Shown here piece after piece: positions 32,315 through 44,046 of a stretch of 64,000 nucleotides of DNA (position 1 is its first letter; each line of letters starts with the position of its first letter). Under the pieces are notes generated by a model, which had not been told where the DNA came from, ran no database searches, and was given only the letters and a program-made list of their open reading frames with translations. The translations under genes and the position numbers were made by a program. The stretch comes from Macrostomum hystrix (lineage: Eukaryota > Platyhelminthes > Macrostomidae). The DNA lies in contig CATNEN010000001.1 of assembly GCA_950097015.1 (NCBI GenBank), positions 3,371,001 to 3,435,000 of the forward strand, given 5' to 3'.

Positions 32315-34554
32315 GATGATGATAATGATTGTTTGTGCCGGAATAACGACGAGTTCTTCGAGTACCGATGCCCGAGTCTGAGTAGTTGGCGGTTGATGAA
32401 GCCGCATCGTCGGCGTTGGTCGCGAGTTCGCTCTCCGGCGTAGGGGGAGCCGCTTCGGCTCTGGAGACGGCCACCTCGGCGCGACCTTTGCCTCGTGGAC
32501 CGCGCATTCGAAGGAATTCAACGCGACGCGGAGCTCGGAACCAGGTTGAGGGCTGGTAGGCTGAGAAACTGCGATTTGAGTGATTGTGAGAGTGAGTTGG
32601 TTTATTACTGTAAAATTTATTACTGTACTGTTTATTAGCTGTAAAATACTGCTGTAAATACTGTAGGTTTTAGGAGATTGGCTGTAAATACTGAAGGATT
32701 TGGGAGGCTGGCTGTAAATACTGTAGGATTAGGGAGGCTGGCTGTAAATACTGAAGGATTTGGGAGGCTGGCTGTAAATACTGTAGGATTTGGGAGGCTG
32801 GCTGTAAATACTGTAGGATTAGGGAGGCTGGCTGTAAATACTGTAGGATTAGGGAGGCTGGCTGTAAATACTGTAGGATTAGGGAGGCTGGCTGTAAATA
32901 CTGTAGGATTAGGGAGGCTGGCTGTAAATACTGTAGGATTAGGGAGGCTGGCTGTAAATACTGAAGGATTTGGGAGGCTGGCTGTAAATACTGTAGGTTT
33001 TAGGAGATTGGCTGTAAATAATGTATGATTAGGGAGGCTGGCTGTAAATACTGTAGGATTAGGGAGGCTGGCTGTAAATACTGTAGGATTAGGGAGGCTG
33101 GCTGTAAATACTGAAGGATTTGGGAGGCTGGCTGTAAATACTGTAGGTTTTAGGAGATTGGCTGTAAATAATGTATGATTAGGGAGGCTGGCTGTAAATA
33201 CTGTAGGACTAGGGAGGCTGGCTGTAAATACTGAAGGATTAGGGAGGCTGGCTGTAAATACTGAAGGATTTGGGAGGCTGGCTGTAAATACTGTAGGTCT
33301 TAGTAGATTTTTTTCCGATAACCAGTTAGGGTTGGCTGTAATTACATCAATTATAGCATGACAGTAAAATAGTGAAACTCGGCCATGAAAGCCAAGCCCC
33401 ACAAACTCACCCAGTCGCACTCTTGGCCTGGTAAACATCCAGAATAGCTTCGTAGCGCACGCTGCCTAGAAACAGGACGCCTTGAAATTCGCCCAGCCTA
33501 TCCCTAGCAACCAGTTCAACGCAGAGCAATTCCGAGTCCCTGACAACGCAGTCAGCGAACAGGTCATCGTAGTTGTGTATGCTGAAGAATATCTCAGGAT
33601 AGGTGATCTCCTCTCTACTGGCTTTGCCGTCCATGCAGTGCCTGCTAGGACTAGCGAATACTCTGGTAGAGAATCGTTTGAGTATCTGGAGCTGCTTGGC
33701 CCCGGTGCGAGTGCAAACCGCGCAGGTGACCGTATAACTGAAGTGCTGCATTATTAGGTTCAGGTAGACACTCTCCTCCACGTCTATTAGCTGGTCGGAA
33801 AGAATCTGGACGGGAAAGTGAAGAGGGAAACATTTAGTGAATGGTGTGAACAGTTGGGTGAATGGCGTGAACAGTTGGGTGAATGGTGTGAACAGTTAGG
33901 TGAGTAGTGTAAAAAGTTTAGTGAATGGTGTGAACAGTTGGGTGAATGGTGTGAACAGTTGGGTGAATGGTGTGAACAGTTGGGTGAATGGTGTGAACAG
34001 TTAGGTGAGTAGTGTAAAAAGTTTAGTGAAAGGTGTGAACATTTGGGTGAATGGTATGAACAGTTGTGTATTGGTGTAATAAGCTCAATGAATGTAGTGA
34101 ATGGAGTGGGTGAACAGATGGGGTGCCCAATTTAAGCACTAAGACCTACCTGCTGATAATTGTGCTGCCATTTTCTGTGCACCTCAACGCTTCTATCTCC
34201 ATCGGCGCTTTCGCGATCCTTGGAATCTTTTCTGCGTCTAACATAGAACACTAGATCGTCTTTTAGGTCGCCATTTTTACCGCCGCTACTGTCGTTGACG
34301 CTGTCGTCTTCTTCTAGAAAGTGCATCACCAACAGGTTGGTCCAGAATCTGTTTCGGTCATCGCTCGCCGCGCCGGGTTTCTCTCGTTCGGCACTTATTG
34401 ACGACAGGATCAGCTGGAGAGAGCTGCTCCTTATTAATCGGCTGTCGTCTGCGGTGCAGCTAGCCGTTGAAAAATCGCCGTCAGTATCAGTCGCCGCAGT
34501 TGGCGATGTCGGCGACGGGCCGATGTTGAATCGGACTGGCGGGTCCAGCTTTGA
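31860..34554 (-). CDS. KIAA0930 (C22orf9) homologue, 5' end not placed
   Basis: Exons 31860-32568, 33411-33805 and from 34150 upward join in phase (phase 2, then 0). The frame stays open to 34554 without a Met before FWTNLLVMHFLEEDD, so a first exon is missing. Motifs match the conserved animal KIAA0930 family in order: DLVFYVRRRKD, VEESVYLNLIMQH, VTCAVCTRTG, FASPSRH, ITYPEIFFSIHN, LLCVELVARD, FQGVLFLGSVRYEA, VEFLRMRGPRGKGRAEVAVS, and near the end SLPWHRIVADLL. A Gln run and an Ala run lie in the poorly conserved middle of the last coding exon. The biochemical role of the family is unknown. Both introns are filled largely by minisatellites. Confidence 0.88.
32660..33300. repeat. 30-bp minisatellite in intron of the KIAA0930 homologue
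   Basis: About 21 copies of a 30-bp unit containing ggctgtaaatactgtaggat. On the sense strand each unit reads ccctaatcctacag, which looks like a branch point, pyrimidine stretch and acceptor. A multi-unit block (with gattggctgtaaataatgta) occurs twice 150 bp apart (near 33007 and 33157). Confidence 0.95.
33832..34075. repeat. About 20-21-bp minisatellite in intron of the KIAA0930 homologue
   Basis: Units built on gtgaatggtgtgaacagttg, with an interposed variant gtgagtagtgtaaaaagttt that recurs at about 33900 and 34004. Confidence 0.92.
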
Positions 34555-34689
34555 TTATTGGTCGACTTATTTTCACGAAGCTCAAATATAGACTAAGGAT
34601 TATCGCTTAGACTGAAAAGTAACCGCTAGAATTTATAGTCTACTGAATGCATTTTTCTGCTTAATAAACCATGCGCCTGGTAAAAATTG

Positions 34690-35665
34690 AAAGTACATTA
34701 AGGGCAGGCCGGGTAGGGAGGGTGTTGGTCTGGCGAGTGTACATTGAGGGCAGGCCGGGTAGTGAGGGTGTTGGTCTGGCGAGTGTACATTGAGGGCAGG
34801 CCGGGTAGTGAGGGTGTTGGCCTGGCGAGTGTACATTGAGGGCAGGCCGGGTAGTGAGGGTGTTGGCCTGGCGAGTGTACATTGAGGGCAGGCCGGGTAT
34901 GAGGGTGTTGGCCTGGCGAGTGTACATTGAGGGCAGGCCGGGTATGAGGGTGTTGGCCTGGCGAGTGTACATTGAGGGCAGGCCGGGTATGAGGGTGTTG
35001 GCCTGGCGAGTGTACATTGAGGGCAGGCCGGGTAGTGAGGGTGTTGGCCTGGCGAGTGTACATTGAGGGCAGACCGGGTAGTGAGGGTGTTGGTCTGACG
35101 AGTGTACATTGAGGGCAGGCCGGGTAGTGAGGGTGTTGGCCTGGCGAGTGTACATTGAGGGCAGGCCGGGTATGAGGGTGTTGGCCTGGCGAGTGTACAT
35201 TGAGGGCAGGCCGGGTAGTGAGGGTGTTGGTCTGACGAGTGTACATTGAGGGCAGGCCGGGTAGTGAGGGTGTTGGCCTGGCGAGTGTACATTGAGGGCA
35301 GACCGGGTAGTGAGGGTGTTGGTCTGACGAGTGTACATTGAGGGCAGGCCGGGTATGAGGGTGTTGGCCTGTCGAGTGTACATTGAGGGCAGGCCGGGTA
35401 TGAGGGTGTTGGCCTGGCGAGTGTACATTGAGGGCAGGCCGGGTATGAGGGTGTTGGCCTGGCGAGTGTACATTGAGGGCAAGCCGGGTATGAGGGTGTT
35501 GGCCTGGCGAGTGTACATTGAGGGCAGGCCGGGTATGAGGGTGTTGGCCTGGCGAGTGTACATTGAGGGCAGGCCGGGTATGAGGGTGTTGGCCTGGCGA
35601 GTGTACATTGAGGGCAGGCCGGGTAGTGAGGGTGTTGGCCTGGCGAGTGTACATTGAGGGCATGC
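34690..35665. repeat. 44-46-bp minisatellite
   Basis: About 22 copies of a unit containing gagtgtacattgagggcagg and ccgggtagtgagggtgttgg. Two length classes differ by two bases (gggtagtgag against gggtatgag) and are grouped in blocks. A rarer block with tctgacgagtg recurs at about 35092, 35230 and 35325. Long minus-strand frames here are repeat artefacts. Confidence 0.96.
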
Positions 35666-36064
35666 CGGGTAGGTAGGTTGGCCAAACGAACGTACATCAA
35701 TGACAGAACTAAGCGGCCGAACAGGTTGCGAATTTCACTTTAAAAGTGAGAGGTAAAACTAATTTAGGTGATGACAAAAAAATGGTAATGGTAGCCAATA
35801 GTACATCTACGCACAAAATTTTATATGGAACTGAGTATATTTCAAAACTAAAGCCAGATTAAAACACAACATTTTTTCTAAGAACTAATATCAAACAAAA
35901 AACTGAGCAAACGAATTCTACGAGGGTAAATGAAGTCGAGTTAAAATAAAACGACACTGGTCACATCAAATAGCGCGATTCAGTGAGGAAAAGACACGAA
36001 ATTATCTGTCCATTGAGAAGTTGCCCTATTATAGGAATTTTTATAAAAGAGACTTTAGCATTTA
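35666..36064. other. 3' flank of MMAB
   Basis: AT-rich spacer of about 400 bp between the array and the MMAB stop, probably including the MMAB 3' UTR. Nothing else seen. Confidence 0.35.
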
Positions 36065-36820
36065 CTATCGAACCGGTCTGTGTTTAGTCTCAGCAACTCC
36101 ATCCAATTGTGAAGCCAATCTGGCAACAGTGAATAGAAAATCACTAAGCCTATTGATATAGGCATAGACGGCAGGTTCCAGGTAACCGGAAGCATTGTCA
36201 GATGCACCGGAAATAGCGCCAGAGTCTAACAATACGGCTAGAGATCGCTCCGCTCTACGACAGATCGCCCTGGCAACGTGAAGCCTGCAAGCCACTGGAC
36301 TGCCAGATGGTAGGATAAACTGTTTCAGAGGCGGCAGTAGGGCCGTGTATTCGTCAATCCAAGCCTCCAATTCAGTCGCTCGTTCATCGGGGAATCCGCT
36401 CCGTTCGATATGAAATTGTCTAGCAGCTGCTGAGCCCCTGGGTGTGGCCACACAGGACATGCACTCCTGCAGTAGGCACTGCACCCTGGTCAGTCTGTCT
36501 GCAAGCTGTTGGCGCGATTTCTCGTCGACCGCATCGTCGCCAACAATTCGCCAATCGGCAATGGCTACGCCTAGATTAGCCGATAATTCGTCTAGACAGC
36601 CTAAGGCGTCAAATATTGGATCAGTTTTAGGCCGACGCTCGCCAGTGAATAAGGCGCTGGTGCCTTTGTCACCGGTGCGAGTGTAAATCTTCATTCCACA
36701 ACTGGGCTGATGTTGAATTGGGCGAAGCTTCAATGAGGCAGACAATGTCAACGAATAAGGCAAGGGAGATTTTGCAAGGAGCCGACACGACAGCTGACTT
36801 CGAGTCAGCCGCAGCAGCAT
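36065..36820 (-). CDS. MMAB: Cob(I)alamin adenosyltransferase, mitochondrial (PduO type)
   Basis: Transfers the adenosyl group of ATP to reduced cobalamin, making the cofactor for methylmalonyl-CoA mutase in mitochondria. Single exon of 251 residues from the ATG at 36820, near the usual 250. The first 25 residues (MLLRLTRSQLSCRLLAKSPL) are basic and hydroxylated without acids, like a mitochondrial presequence. The conserved N-terminal ATP motif is IYTRTGDKGTSALF; LGCLDELSANLGVA, FILPSGSP, ARAICRRAERSL and YINRLSDFLFTVAR follow in family order. The frame extends upstream to an ATG at 36922, but that part runs into the repeat array, and acceptor-like sites (ctttccag, cgtctag) lie 21 and 8 bases before 36820, so the shorter start is preferred. 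Confidence 0.92.
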   Translation of the reverse strand: MLLRLTRSQLSCRLLAKSPLPYSLTLSASLKLRPIQHQPSCGMKIYTRTGDKGTSALFTGERRPKTDPIFDALGCLDELSANLGVAIADWRIVGDDAVDEKSRQQLADRLTRVQCLLQECMSCVATPRGSAAARQFHIERSGFPDERATELEAWIDEYTALLPPLKQFILPSGSPVACRLHVARAICRRAERSLAVLLDSGAISGASDNASGYLEPAVYAYINRLSDFLFTVARLASQLDGVAETKHRPVR

Positions 36821-36924
36821 GTGCGACGCTAGACGAGGCGACTGGAAAGTTTTTAAAGGCATTCGACATTTTGAGCGTGATTTTAAACACATCGGGACTG
36901 CCACTATACCGCCTGTTGTCACCC

Positions 36925-38075
36925 TCTCCTTTCACTCTATTGTCACTCTCAAATACCACTCTGTTGTCACTCTCTAATACCAATCGGTTGTCACTCTCTA
37001 ATATCACTCTGTTGTCACTCTGTTGTTGTCACTCTCTAATACCAATCGGTTGTCACTCTCTCTAAGTCACTCTGTTGTCACTCTCTCTAAGTCACTCTGT
37101 TGTCACTCTCTAATACCACTCTGTTGTCACTCTGTTGTCACTCTCTAATACCACTCTGTTGTCACTCTCTCTAAGTCACTCTGTTGTCACTCTCTAATAC
37201 CACTCTGTTGTCACTCTGTTGTCACTCTCTAATACCACTCTGTTGTCACTCTCTTTAAGTCACTCTGTTGTCACTCTCTAATACCACTCTGTTGTCACTC
37301 TGTTGTCACTCTCTAATACCACTCTATTGTCACTCTCTCTAAGTCACTCTGTTGTCACTCTCTAATACCACTCTGTTGTCACTCTGTTGTCACTCTCTAA
37401 TACCACTCTGTTGTCACTCTCTTTAAGTCACTCTGTTGTCACTCTCTAATACCACTCTGTTGTCACTCTCTCTAAGTCATTCTGTTGTCACTCTCTAATA
37501 CCACTCTGTTGTCACTCTGTTGTCACTCTCTAATACCACTCTGTTGTCACTCTGTTGTCACTCTCTAATACCACTCTGTTGTCACTCTGTTGTCACTCTG
37601 TTGTCACTCTCAAATACCACTCTGTTGTCACTCTCTTTAAGTCACTCTGTTGTCACTCTCTAATACCACTCTGTTGTCACTCTCTTTAAGTCACTCTGTT
37701 GTCACTCTCTAATACCACTGTTGTCACTCTGTTGTCACTCTCTAATACCACTCTGTTGTCACTCTGTTGTCACTCTCTAATACCACTCTGTTGTCACTCT
37801 GTTGTCACTCTGTTGTCACTCTCTAATACCACTCTGTTGTCACTCTGTTGTCACTCTCTAATACCACTCTGTTGTCACTCTGTTGTCACTCTCTAATACC
37901 ACTCTGTTGCCACTCTGTTGTCACTCTGTTGTCACTCTGTTGTCACTCTCTAATACCACTCTGTTGTCACTCTCTTTAAGTCACTCTGTTGTCACTCTCT
38001 AATACCACTCTGTTGTCACTCTGTTGTTGACACTCTCTAATACCAATCGGTTGTCACTCTCTAATTTCACTCTGC
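36925..38075. repeat. Complex tandem repeat of ctctgttgtcact units
   Basis: Mixture of an 11-bp unit (ctctgttgtca) and longer units formed by adding ctctaataccact or ctctctaagtcact. The combinations recur in irregular order. It starts about 100 bp upstream of the MMAB start. Confidence 0.95.
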
Positions 38076-38430
38076 TTTTACTCTCTCCCGTCACTGTGTT
38101 GTGACATTAATTATATTGTTTCTTATGAATAAAAGACAAAGACACATTAAAGTTACGTAATTAACAACCACTATAAAACAATAGTGTCTATATCAGTTAT
38201 ACATATAAAAAACACGTAAAAATAATTGACGAAAAAATATGACACTAATGAATCCATTGAGCCATTGTTTAAAAAATCAGGAATCAAAAACTAAAGTCCA
38301 ATGCACAAACGAATATTAATTTCAATATTGCAAACACCAAATATAGATATTAGCAGGAGGTTTTGCTAAGTAAAACCGAAGCTAAACAAATTTGAAAAGT
38401 TAATTAAACGAATGAAAATGGAAGTTAAAC
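38076..38430. other. 3' flank of ACMSD
   Basis: AT-rich spacer between the array and the ACMSD stop, probably holding the 3' UTR. Confidence 0.35.
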
Positions 38431-40226
38431 TTAGGCTTGCAGGAAGTTGCTGCTACCTGGCCCTGTCTCAGACAAGCCCAAGAACTTGAATCCATTTCGC
38501 CATAACAGTTTCTCTCGCACAGAGCTGGGCATCGATGATGACCTACTCTGATTGCAGATTAAATCACCTGGTCTAGCTTCGCCCAATGGGAATGGATAAT
38601 CCGATCCTAAACAGACATAATCCTCTCCCATGACATCGATTAGAAGGCTCAACGCCCGACTGTCGTGCACCAGCGAGTCCGCGTACAGGCTGCCTCCGCC
38701 TAGAAATTCCGACGGAGCCTTGGAACAATCTCGAGCGCACAGATCCGGCCTAACAGCGTATCCGTGATCCAATCTACCGATTGTGTAGGGCAGCGAGCCT
38801 GCCCCGTGAGCCAGACAGATCCTCAAACGGGGATGCCGCAATAGGAGGCCGGACATCAGTAACTCGGCTGCGGCCTGGTGGCGAATTGTTGGTTTCTACC
38901 TGTGATCTGCATGTATTCTACCTGTGATCTGCATGTATTCTACCTGTGATCTGCATGTATTCTACCTGTGATCTGCCTGTATTCTACCTGTGATCTGCCT
39001 ATTCTACCTGTGATCTGCATGTATTCTACCTGTGATCTGCCTATTCTACCTGTGATCTGCCTATTCTACCTGTAATCTGCCTGTATTCTACCTGTTAGGT
39101 TAGGTGTGGTTTCTAGTTTTTCTTAGTTTCTGATATTCAACAATAGACCAACCTGAGCAGTCTCAGCCGGCATGCCGACCAGCCATTGGGACCAGTATCG
39201 ATTCCAACGATCACCAGACGGCATATCCCACGGATGAATGAATACGCAAGCGTTCTCAGCTTCGCAGGTGGCCCAGAATGGTTCCAGTTTGGGATCGCCC
39301 AGGCCCCAGTCGTTGACGTGGCTGCCGATTTGTACGCCGGGCAATTGAAGATCGCGGCGAATTCGCTTCACCTGGGGAAACAGGTTTTAAGGCTGCGATT
39401 TTATTTGGACAATTGGATAGGTAGGTAATCTATTAAACTGGCTACCTGTTATTCTTATCTTTTAGGCTGGCTACTCGTGTTCTTATCTTTTAGGCTGGCT
39501 ACCTGTGTTCTAATCTATTAGACTGGCTACCTGTGTTCTTATCTATTAGACTGGCTACCTGTGTTCTTATCTATTAGACTGGCTACCTGTGTTCTTATCG
39601 ATTATGCTAGCCACCTGTGTTCTTATCTATTAGACTGGCTACCTGTGTTTTTATCTATTAGACGGGCTACCTGTGCTCTTATCTTTAAAATGGGTTACCT
39701 GTGTTTAGTTGATTTCTTATTTATTAGGCTAGCAGTTACCAATTTTTATTCTTTACTAGATTTGCTACCTGTTTTAAAGCTTACTAAAAAGTCTAATTTC
39801 AGGCGCAAGTCGTACCTCTTCAACAGCCAGCACTGGATCCTGCATTGGCACGGTACCCAAGCCGACAAATTTATCCGGCCTCTGTTGGACACACTCGGCC
39901 ACGTGATCGTTCAGTATTCGACTCAAATCAGCAGTATCGGATGGCCTAGCCCAGTAGCTGAACATGACCGGCACAGTAGACAGCACCTGCATTGTCACAT
40001 TGGTCTCCGACATTTCATCGATTCGACGATTTAAATTCCAACAATTTTCGTCAACAACTCGAAACAATTTCCCGTCTCGAGTCATATTGGCTTTTGAAGG
40101 ACAATCCGGACAAAGCTCTAACTGGACCCAACCGCCATAGCCGTAGCGTTCGGTTAAATTAGGCCAGGTTGGTGGCAGAATATGGGTGTGCAGATCGAGT
40201 CGGGGTGAACCAGGTGATTGCGACAT
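38431..40226 (-). CDS. ACMSD: 2-amino-3-carboxymuconate-6-semialdehyde decarboxylase
   Basis: Zinc amidohydrolase-superfamily enzyme of the kynurenine pathway that removes ACMS from the route to quinolinate and NAD. Three exons (39816-40226, 39153-39371, 38431-38874), both introns phase 0, give 357 residues against about 336 in mammals. Metal-binding features are [10 protein letters not shown] at the start, FIHPWDMP in exon 2, [20 protein letters not shown] in exon 3 and the late Asp in [27 protein letters not shown] at the exon 2-3 junction is family-specific. Both introns contain minisatellites whose sense-strand units include caggta. A candidate acceptor (ttccgcag) lies 15 bases before the ATG. 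Confidence 0.95.
38890..39095. repeat. About 18-22-bp minisatellite in ACMSD intron 2
   Basis: Some ten copies built on ttctacctgtgatctgc with or without atgta. On the ACMSD sense strand every unit reads gatcacaggtagaa, a donor-like sequence. Confidence 0.93.
39425..39720. repeat. About 28-bp minisatellite in ACMSD intron 1
   Basis: Units built on tattagactggctacctgtg and ttcttatc. The sense strand reads acacaggtagcc in each unit, again donor-like. The real donor (gaagag/gtacga at 39815) is not part of the array. Confidence 0.92.
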
Positions 40227-40317
40227 AGCTCGGTCAGGCTCCTGCGGAATCAGTAGTCTATGGTCATTTTAGCCAGCACAGTTACAGAAAAAACTAGGCT
40301 CTAATCTTGTAACAAAG

Positions 40318-40820
40318 CTTGTTTCTATCCATGATTCTAGGTCATTTATCAAGCTGTTTCTATCCATGATTCTAGGTCATTTATCGAGCTGTTTCTATCC
40401 ATGATTCTAGGTCATTTATCAAGCTGTTTCTATCCATGATTCTAGGTCATTTATCGAGCTGTTTCTATCCATGATTCTAGGTCATTTATCAAGCTGTTTC
40501 TATCCATGATTCTAGGTCATTTATCAAGCTGTTTCTATCCATGATTCTAGGTCATTTATCGAGCTGTTTCTATCCATGATTCTAGGTCATTTATCAAGCT
40601 GTTTCTATCCATGATTCTAGGTCATTTATCAAGCTGTTTCTATCCATGATTCTAGGTCATTTATCAAGCTGTTTCTATCCATGATTCTAGGTCATTTATC
40701 AAGCTGTTTCTATCCATGATTCTAGGTCATTTATCAAGCTGTTTCTATCCATGATTCTAGGTCATTTATCAAGCTGTTTCTATCCATGATTCTAGGTCAT
40801 TTATCGAGCTGTTTCTATCC
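40318..40820. repeat. 35-bp minisatellite, first part of a compound array
   Basis: About fourteen copies of a 35-bp unit containing tatccatgattctaggtcat and ttatcaagctgtt, with a g/a variant (atcgagc or atcaagc). It passes without a gap into the 39-bp array. Confidence 0.96.
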
Positions 40821-42500
40821 ATGATTCTAGGTCCATTATCAATCAAACGGTTTCTATCCTTGATTCTAGGTCTATTATCAATCAAACGGTTTCTATCCAT
40901 GATTCTAGGTCTATTATCAATCAAACGGTTTCTATCCATGATTCTAGGTCATTTATCAATCAAACGGTTTCTATCCTTGATTCTAGGTCTATTATCAATC
41001 AAACGGTTTCTATCCATGACTCTAGGTCTATTATCAATCAAACGGTTTCTATCCATGATTCTAGGTCTATTATCAATCAAACGGTTTCTATCCATGACTC
41101 TAGGTCTATTATCAATCAAACGGTTTCTATCCATGATTCTAGGTCTATTATCAATCAAACGGTTTCTATCCATGACTCTAGGTCTATTATCAATCAAACG
41201 GTTTCTATCCATGATTCTAGGTCTATTATCAATCAAACGGTTTCTATCCATGATTCTAGGTCTATTATCAATCAAACGGTTTCTATCCATGACTCTAGGT
41301 CTATTATCAATCAAACGGTTTCTATCCATGATTCTAGGTCTATTATCAATCAAACGGTTTCTATCCGTGATTCTAGGTCTATTATCAATCAAACGGTTTC
41401 TATCCATGATTCTAGGTCTATTATCAATCAAACGGTTTCTATCCATGATTCTAGGTCTATTATCAATCAAACGGTTTCTATCCGTGATTCTAGGTCTATT
41501 ATCAATCAAACGGTTTCTATCCATGATTCTAGGTCTATTATCAATCAAACGGTTTCTATCCATGATTCTAGGTCTATTATCAATCAAACGGTTTCTATCC
41601 ATGATTGTAGGTCTATTATCAATCAAACGGTTTCTATCCATGATTCTAGGTCTATTATCAATCAAACGGTTTCTATCCATGATTCTAGGTCTATTATCAA
41701 TCAAACGGTTTCTATCCATGACTCTAGGTCTATTATCAATCAAACGGTTTCTATCCATGATTCTAGGTCTATTATCAATCAAACGGTTTCTATCCATGAT
41801 TCTAGGTCCATTATCAATAAAACGGTTTCTATCCATGATTCTAGGTCTATTATCAATCAAACGGTTTCTATCCATGATTCTAGGTCTATTATCAATCAAA
41901 CGGTTTCTATCCATGATTCTAGGTCTATTATCAATCAAACGGTTTCTATCCATGATTCTAGGTCTATTATCAATCAAACGGTTTCTATCCATGATTCTAG
42001 GTCTATTATCAATCAAACGGTTTCTATCCATGATTCTAGGTCTATTATCAATCAAACGGTTTCTATCCATGATTCTAGGTCTATTATCAATCAAACGGTT
42101 TCTATCCATGATTCTAGGTCTATTATCAATCAAACGGTTTCTATCCATGATTCTAGGTCTATTATCAATCAAACGGTTTCTATCCATGATTCTAGGTCCA
42201 TTATCAATAAAACGGTTTCTATCCATGATTCTAGGTCTATTATCAATCAAACGGTTTCTATCCATGATTCTAGGTCTATTATCAATCAAACGGTTTCTAT
42301 CCATGATTCTAGGTCTATTATCAATCAAACGGTTTCTATCCATGATTCTAGGTCTATTATCAATCAAACGGTTTCTATCCATGATTCTAGGTCTATTATC
42401 AATCAAACGGTTTCTATCCATGATTCTAGGTCTATTATCAATCAAACGGTTTCTATCCATGATTCTAGGTCTATTATCAATCAAACGGTTTCTATCCATT
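40821..42500. repeat. 39-bp minisatellite, second part of a compound array
   Basis: About 43 copies of a 39-bp unit sharing tatccatgattctaggtc with the 35-bp unit, but with tattatcaatcaaacggtt as second half. Variants (gactct, ccgtg, tcaataaa) recur at regular distance; the tcaataaa variant occurs near 41810 and 42200, 390 bp (10 units) apart. The frames of more than 500 codons on both strands follow from 39 being divisible by three. Confidence 0.97.
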
Positions 42501-43010
42501 GGTATTAGAAGATAACTTTAAAATGCGTTTTTAAAGTCGAAGATGATAATAAGCGATTATAAAAATTTATATTTTTAATTTTATAGTTGCTAGGTTGCAT
42601 TGACTATGAGAACAAATTGAGAACAGTAGATAATTACTATAAGAATATATAAAGAAGTAAAGCATACAGTTTTATTCGTTATAATCAATCATATTTCACC
42701 GAGCATCTAAATAAGAAGTAGGTAAGGCAAAACAACATATTAAAGCGGAAACATTTAACATTTGATGTTCTTAAAAACAAATTGTAAAAAAACATAAATA
42801 ATTACGCTAAACATGTTCAATAATATATATTGCCACTCAGGTATATAATTTTTTCAGAAAAACTTCCGGATAGTTTAAAGATACGAGCGAGTTTTGGGAA
42901 AGTTGAACAACCAGATTTTTTAGAAAGATTTTTTATTTTTTAGATTTTTTAAGAGAAATATAATTTTTTCGAAATTTTGAAAACTTTGAGCTTTAGGAAG
43001 TTCTGAATTC
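42501..43010. other. AT-rich spacer
   Basis: AT-rich, without a recognisable gene. Confidence 0.35.
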
Positions 43011-43011
43011 G

Positions 43012-43830
43012 GAAAAGCCTTGAAGTTTCGGGAAATTCAGGATTTTAGGAAGGCCCTGAAGTTTCGGGAAATTCAGGATTTTAGGAAAGCCCTGAAGTTT
43101 GGGGAAATTCAGGATTTTAGGAAGGCCCTGAAGTTTGGGGAAATTCAGGATTTTAGGAAAGCCCTGAAGTTTGGGGAAATTCAGGATTTTAGGAAGGCCC
43201 TGAAGTTTTAGGAAATTCAGGATTTTAGGAAGGCCCTGAAGTTTGGGGAAATTCAGGATTTTAGGAAAGCCCTGAAGTTTGGGGAAATTCAGGATTTTAG
43301 GAAAGCCCTGAAGTTTGGGGAAATTCAGGATTTTAGGAAGGCCCTGAAGTTTTAGGAAATTCAGGATTTTAGGAAGGCCCTGAAGTTTCAGGAAATTCAG
43401 GATTTTAGGAAAGCCCTGAAGTTTCGGGAAATTCAGGATTTTAGGAAGGCCCTGAAGTTTCGGGAAATTCAGGATTTTAGGAAGGCCCTTAAGTTTCAGG
43501 AAATTCAGGATTTTAGGAAGGCCCTGAAGTTTTAGGAAATTCAGGATTTTAGGAAGGCCCTGAAGTTTCGGGAAATTCAGGATTTTAGGAAGGCCCTGAA
43601 GTTTCAGGAAATTCAGGATTTTAGGAAAGCCCTGAAGTTTCGGGAAATTCAGGATTTTAGGAAGGCCTTGAAGTTTCAGGAAATTCAGGATTTTAGGAAG
43701 GCCCTGAAGTTTCAGGAAATTCAGGATTTTAGGAAGGCCCTGAAGTTCAGGGAAATTCAGGATTTTAGGAAGGCCCTGAAGTTTTAGGAAATTCAGGATT
43801 TTAGGAAAGCCCTGAAGTTTATGGAAATTC
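43012..43830. repeat. 36-bp minisatellite
   Basis: About 23 copies of a 36-bp unit containing aaattcaggattttaggaag and gccctgaagttt, with variants at the following bases (cggg, gggg, tagg, cagg). It lies 3' of the GET1-like gene. Confidence 0.96.
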
Positions 43831-44046
43831 AGAACTCAGATGAAAATTCAGCACTTCAGGAAGGCCGTTAACTTTTGCAAAACACATTGAAGTCTTAATT
43901 TATTAAGAAACAGGCAGAAAAACTAAACGTTATTTTTCAAAAACTGTAAAAAATGCCCTGCAGCCAGCTGGCTACTGTTCATATGAAAAAAAAACATAAA
44001 TTTTCAGAGAAACGGCAAACATTTTTTGTTTAAATCATTCTATCGA

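Noticed and set aside
34633-35700. Frames of more than 300 codons with HPHTRPALNVHS-type repeats
   Set aside because: Three minus frames are open at once over a minisatellite, so none has special support.
36821-36922. Longer MMAB N-terminus from the ATG at 36922
   Set aside because: The extra 34 residues run into the flanking repeat, and a start at 36820 gives the usual length, a mitochondrial presequence and nearby acceptors.
40821-42515. 564-codon plus and 516-codon minus frames
   Set aside because: They overlap fully on opposite strands of a 39-bp array, which keeps frames open by arithmetic.
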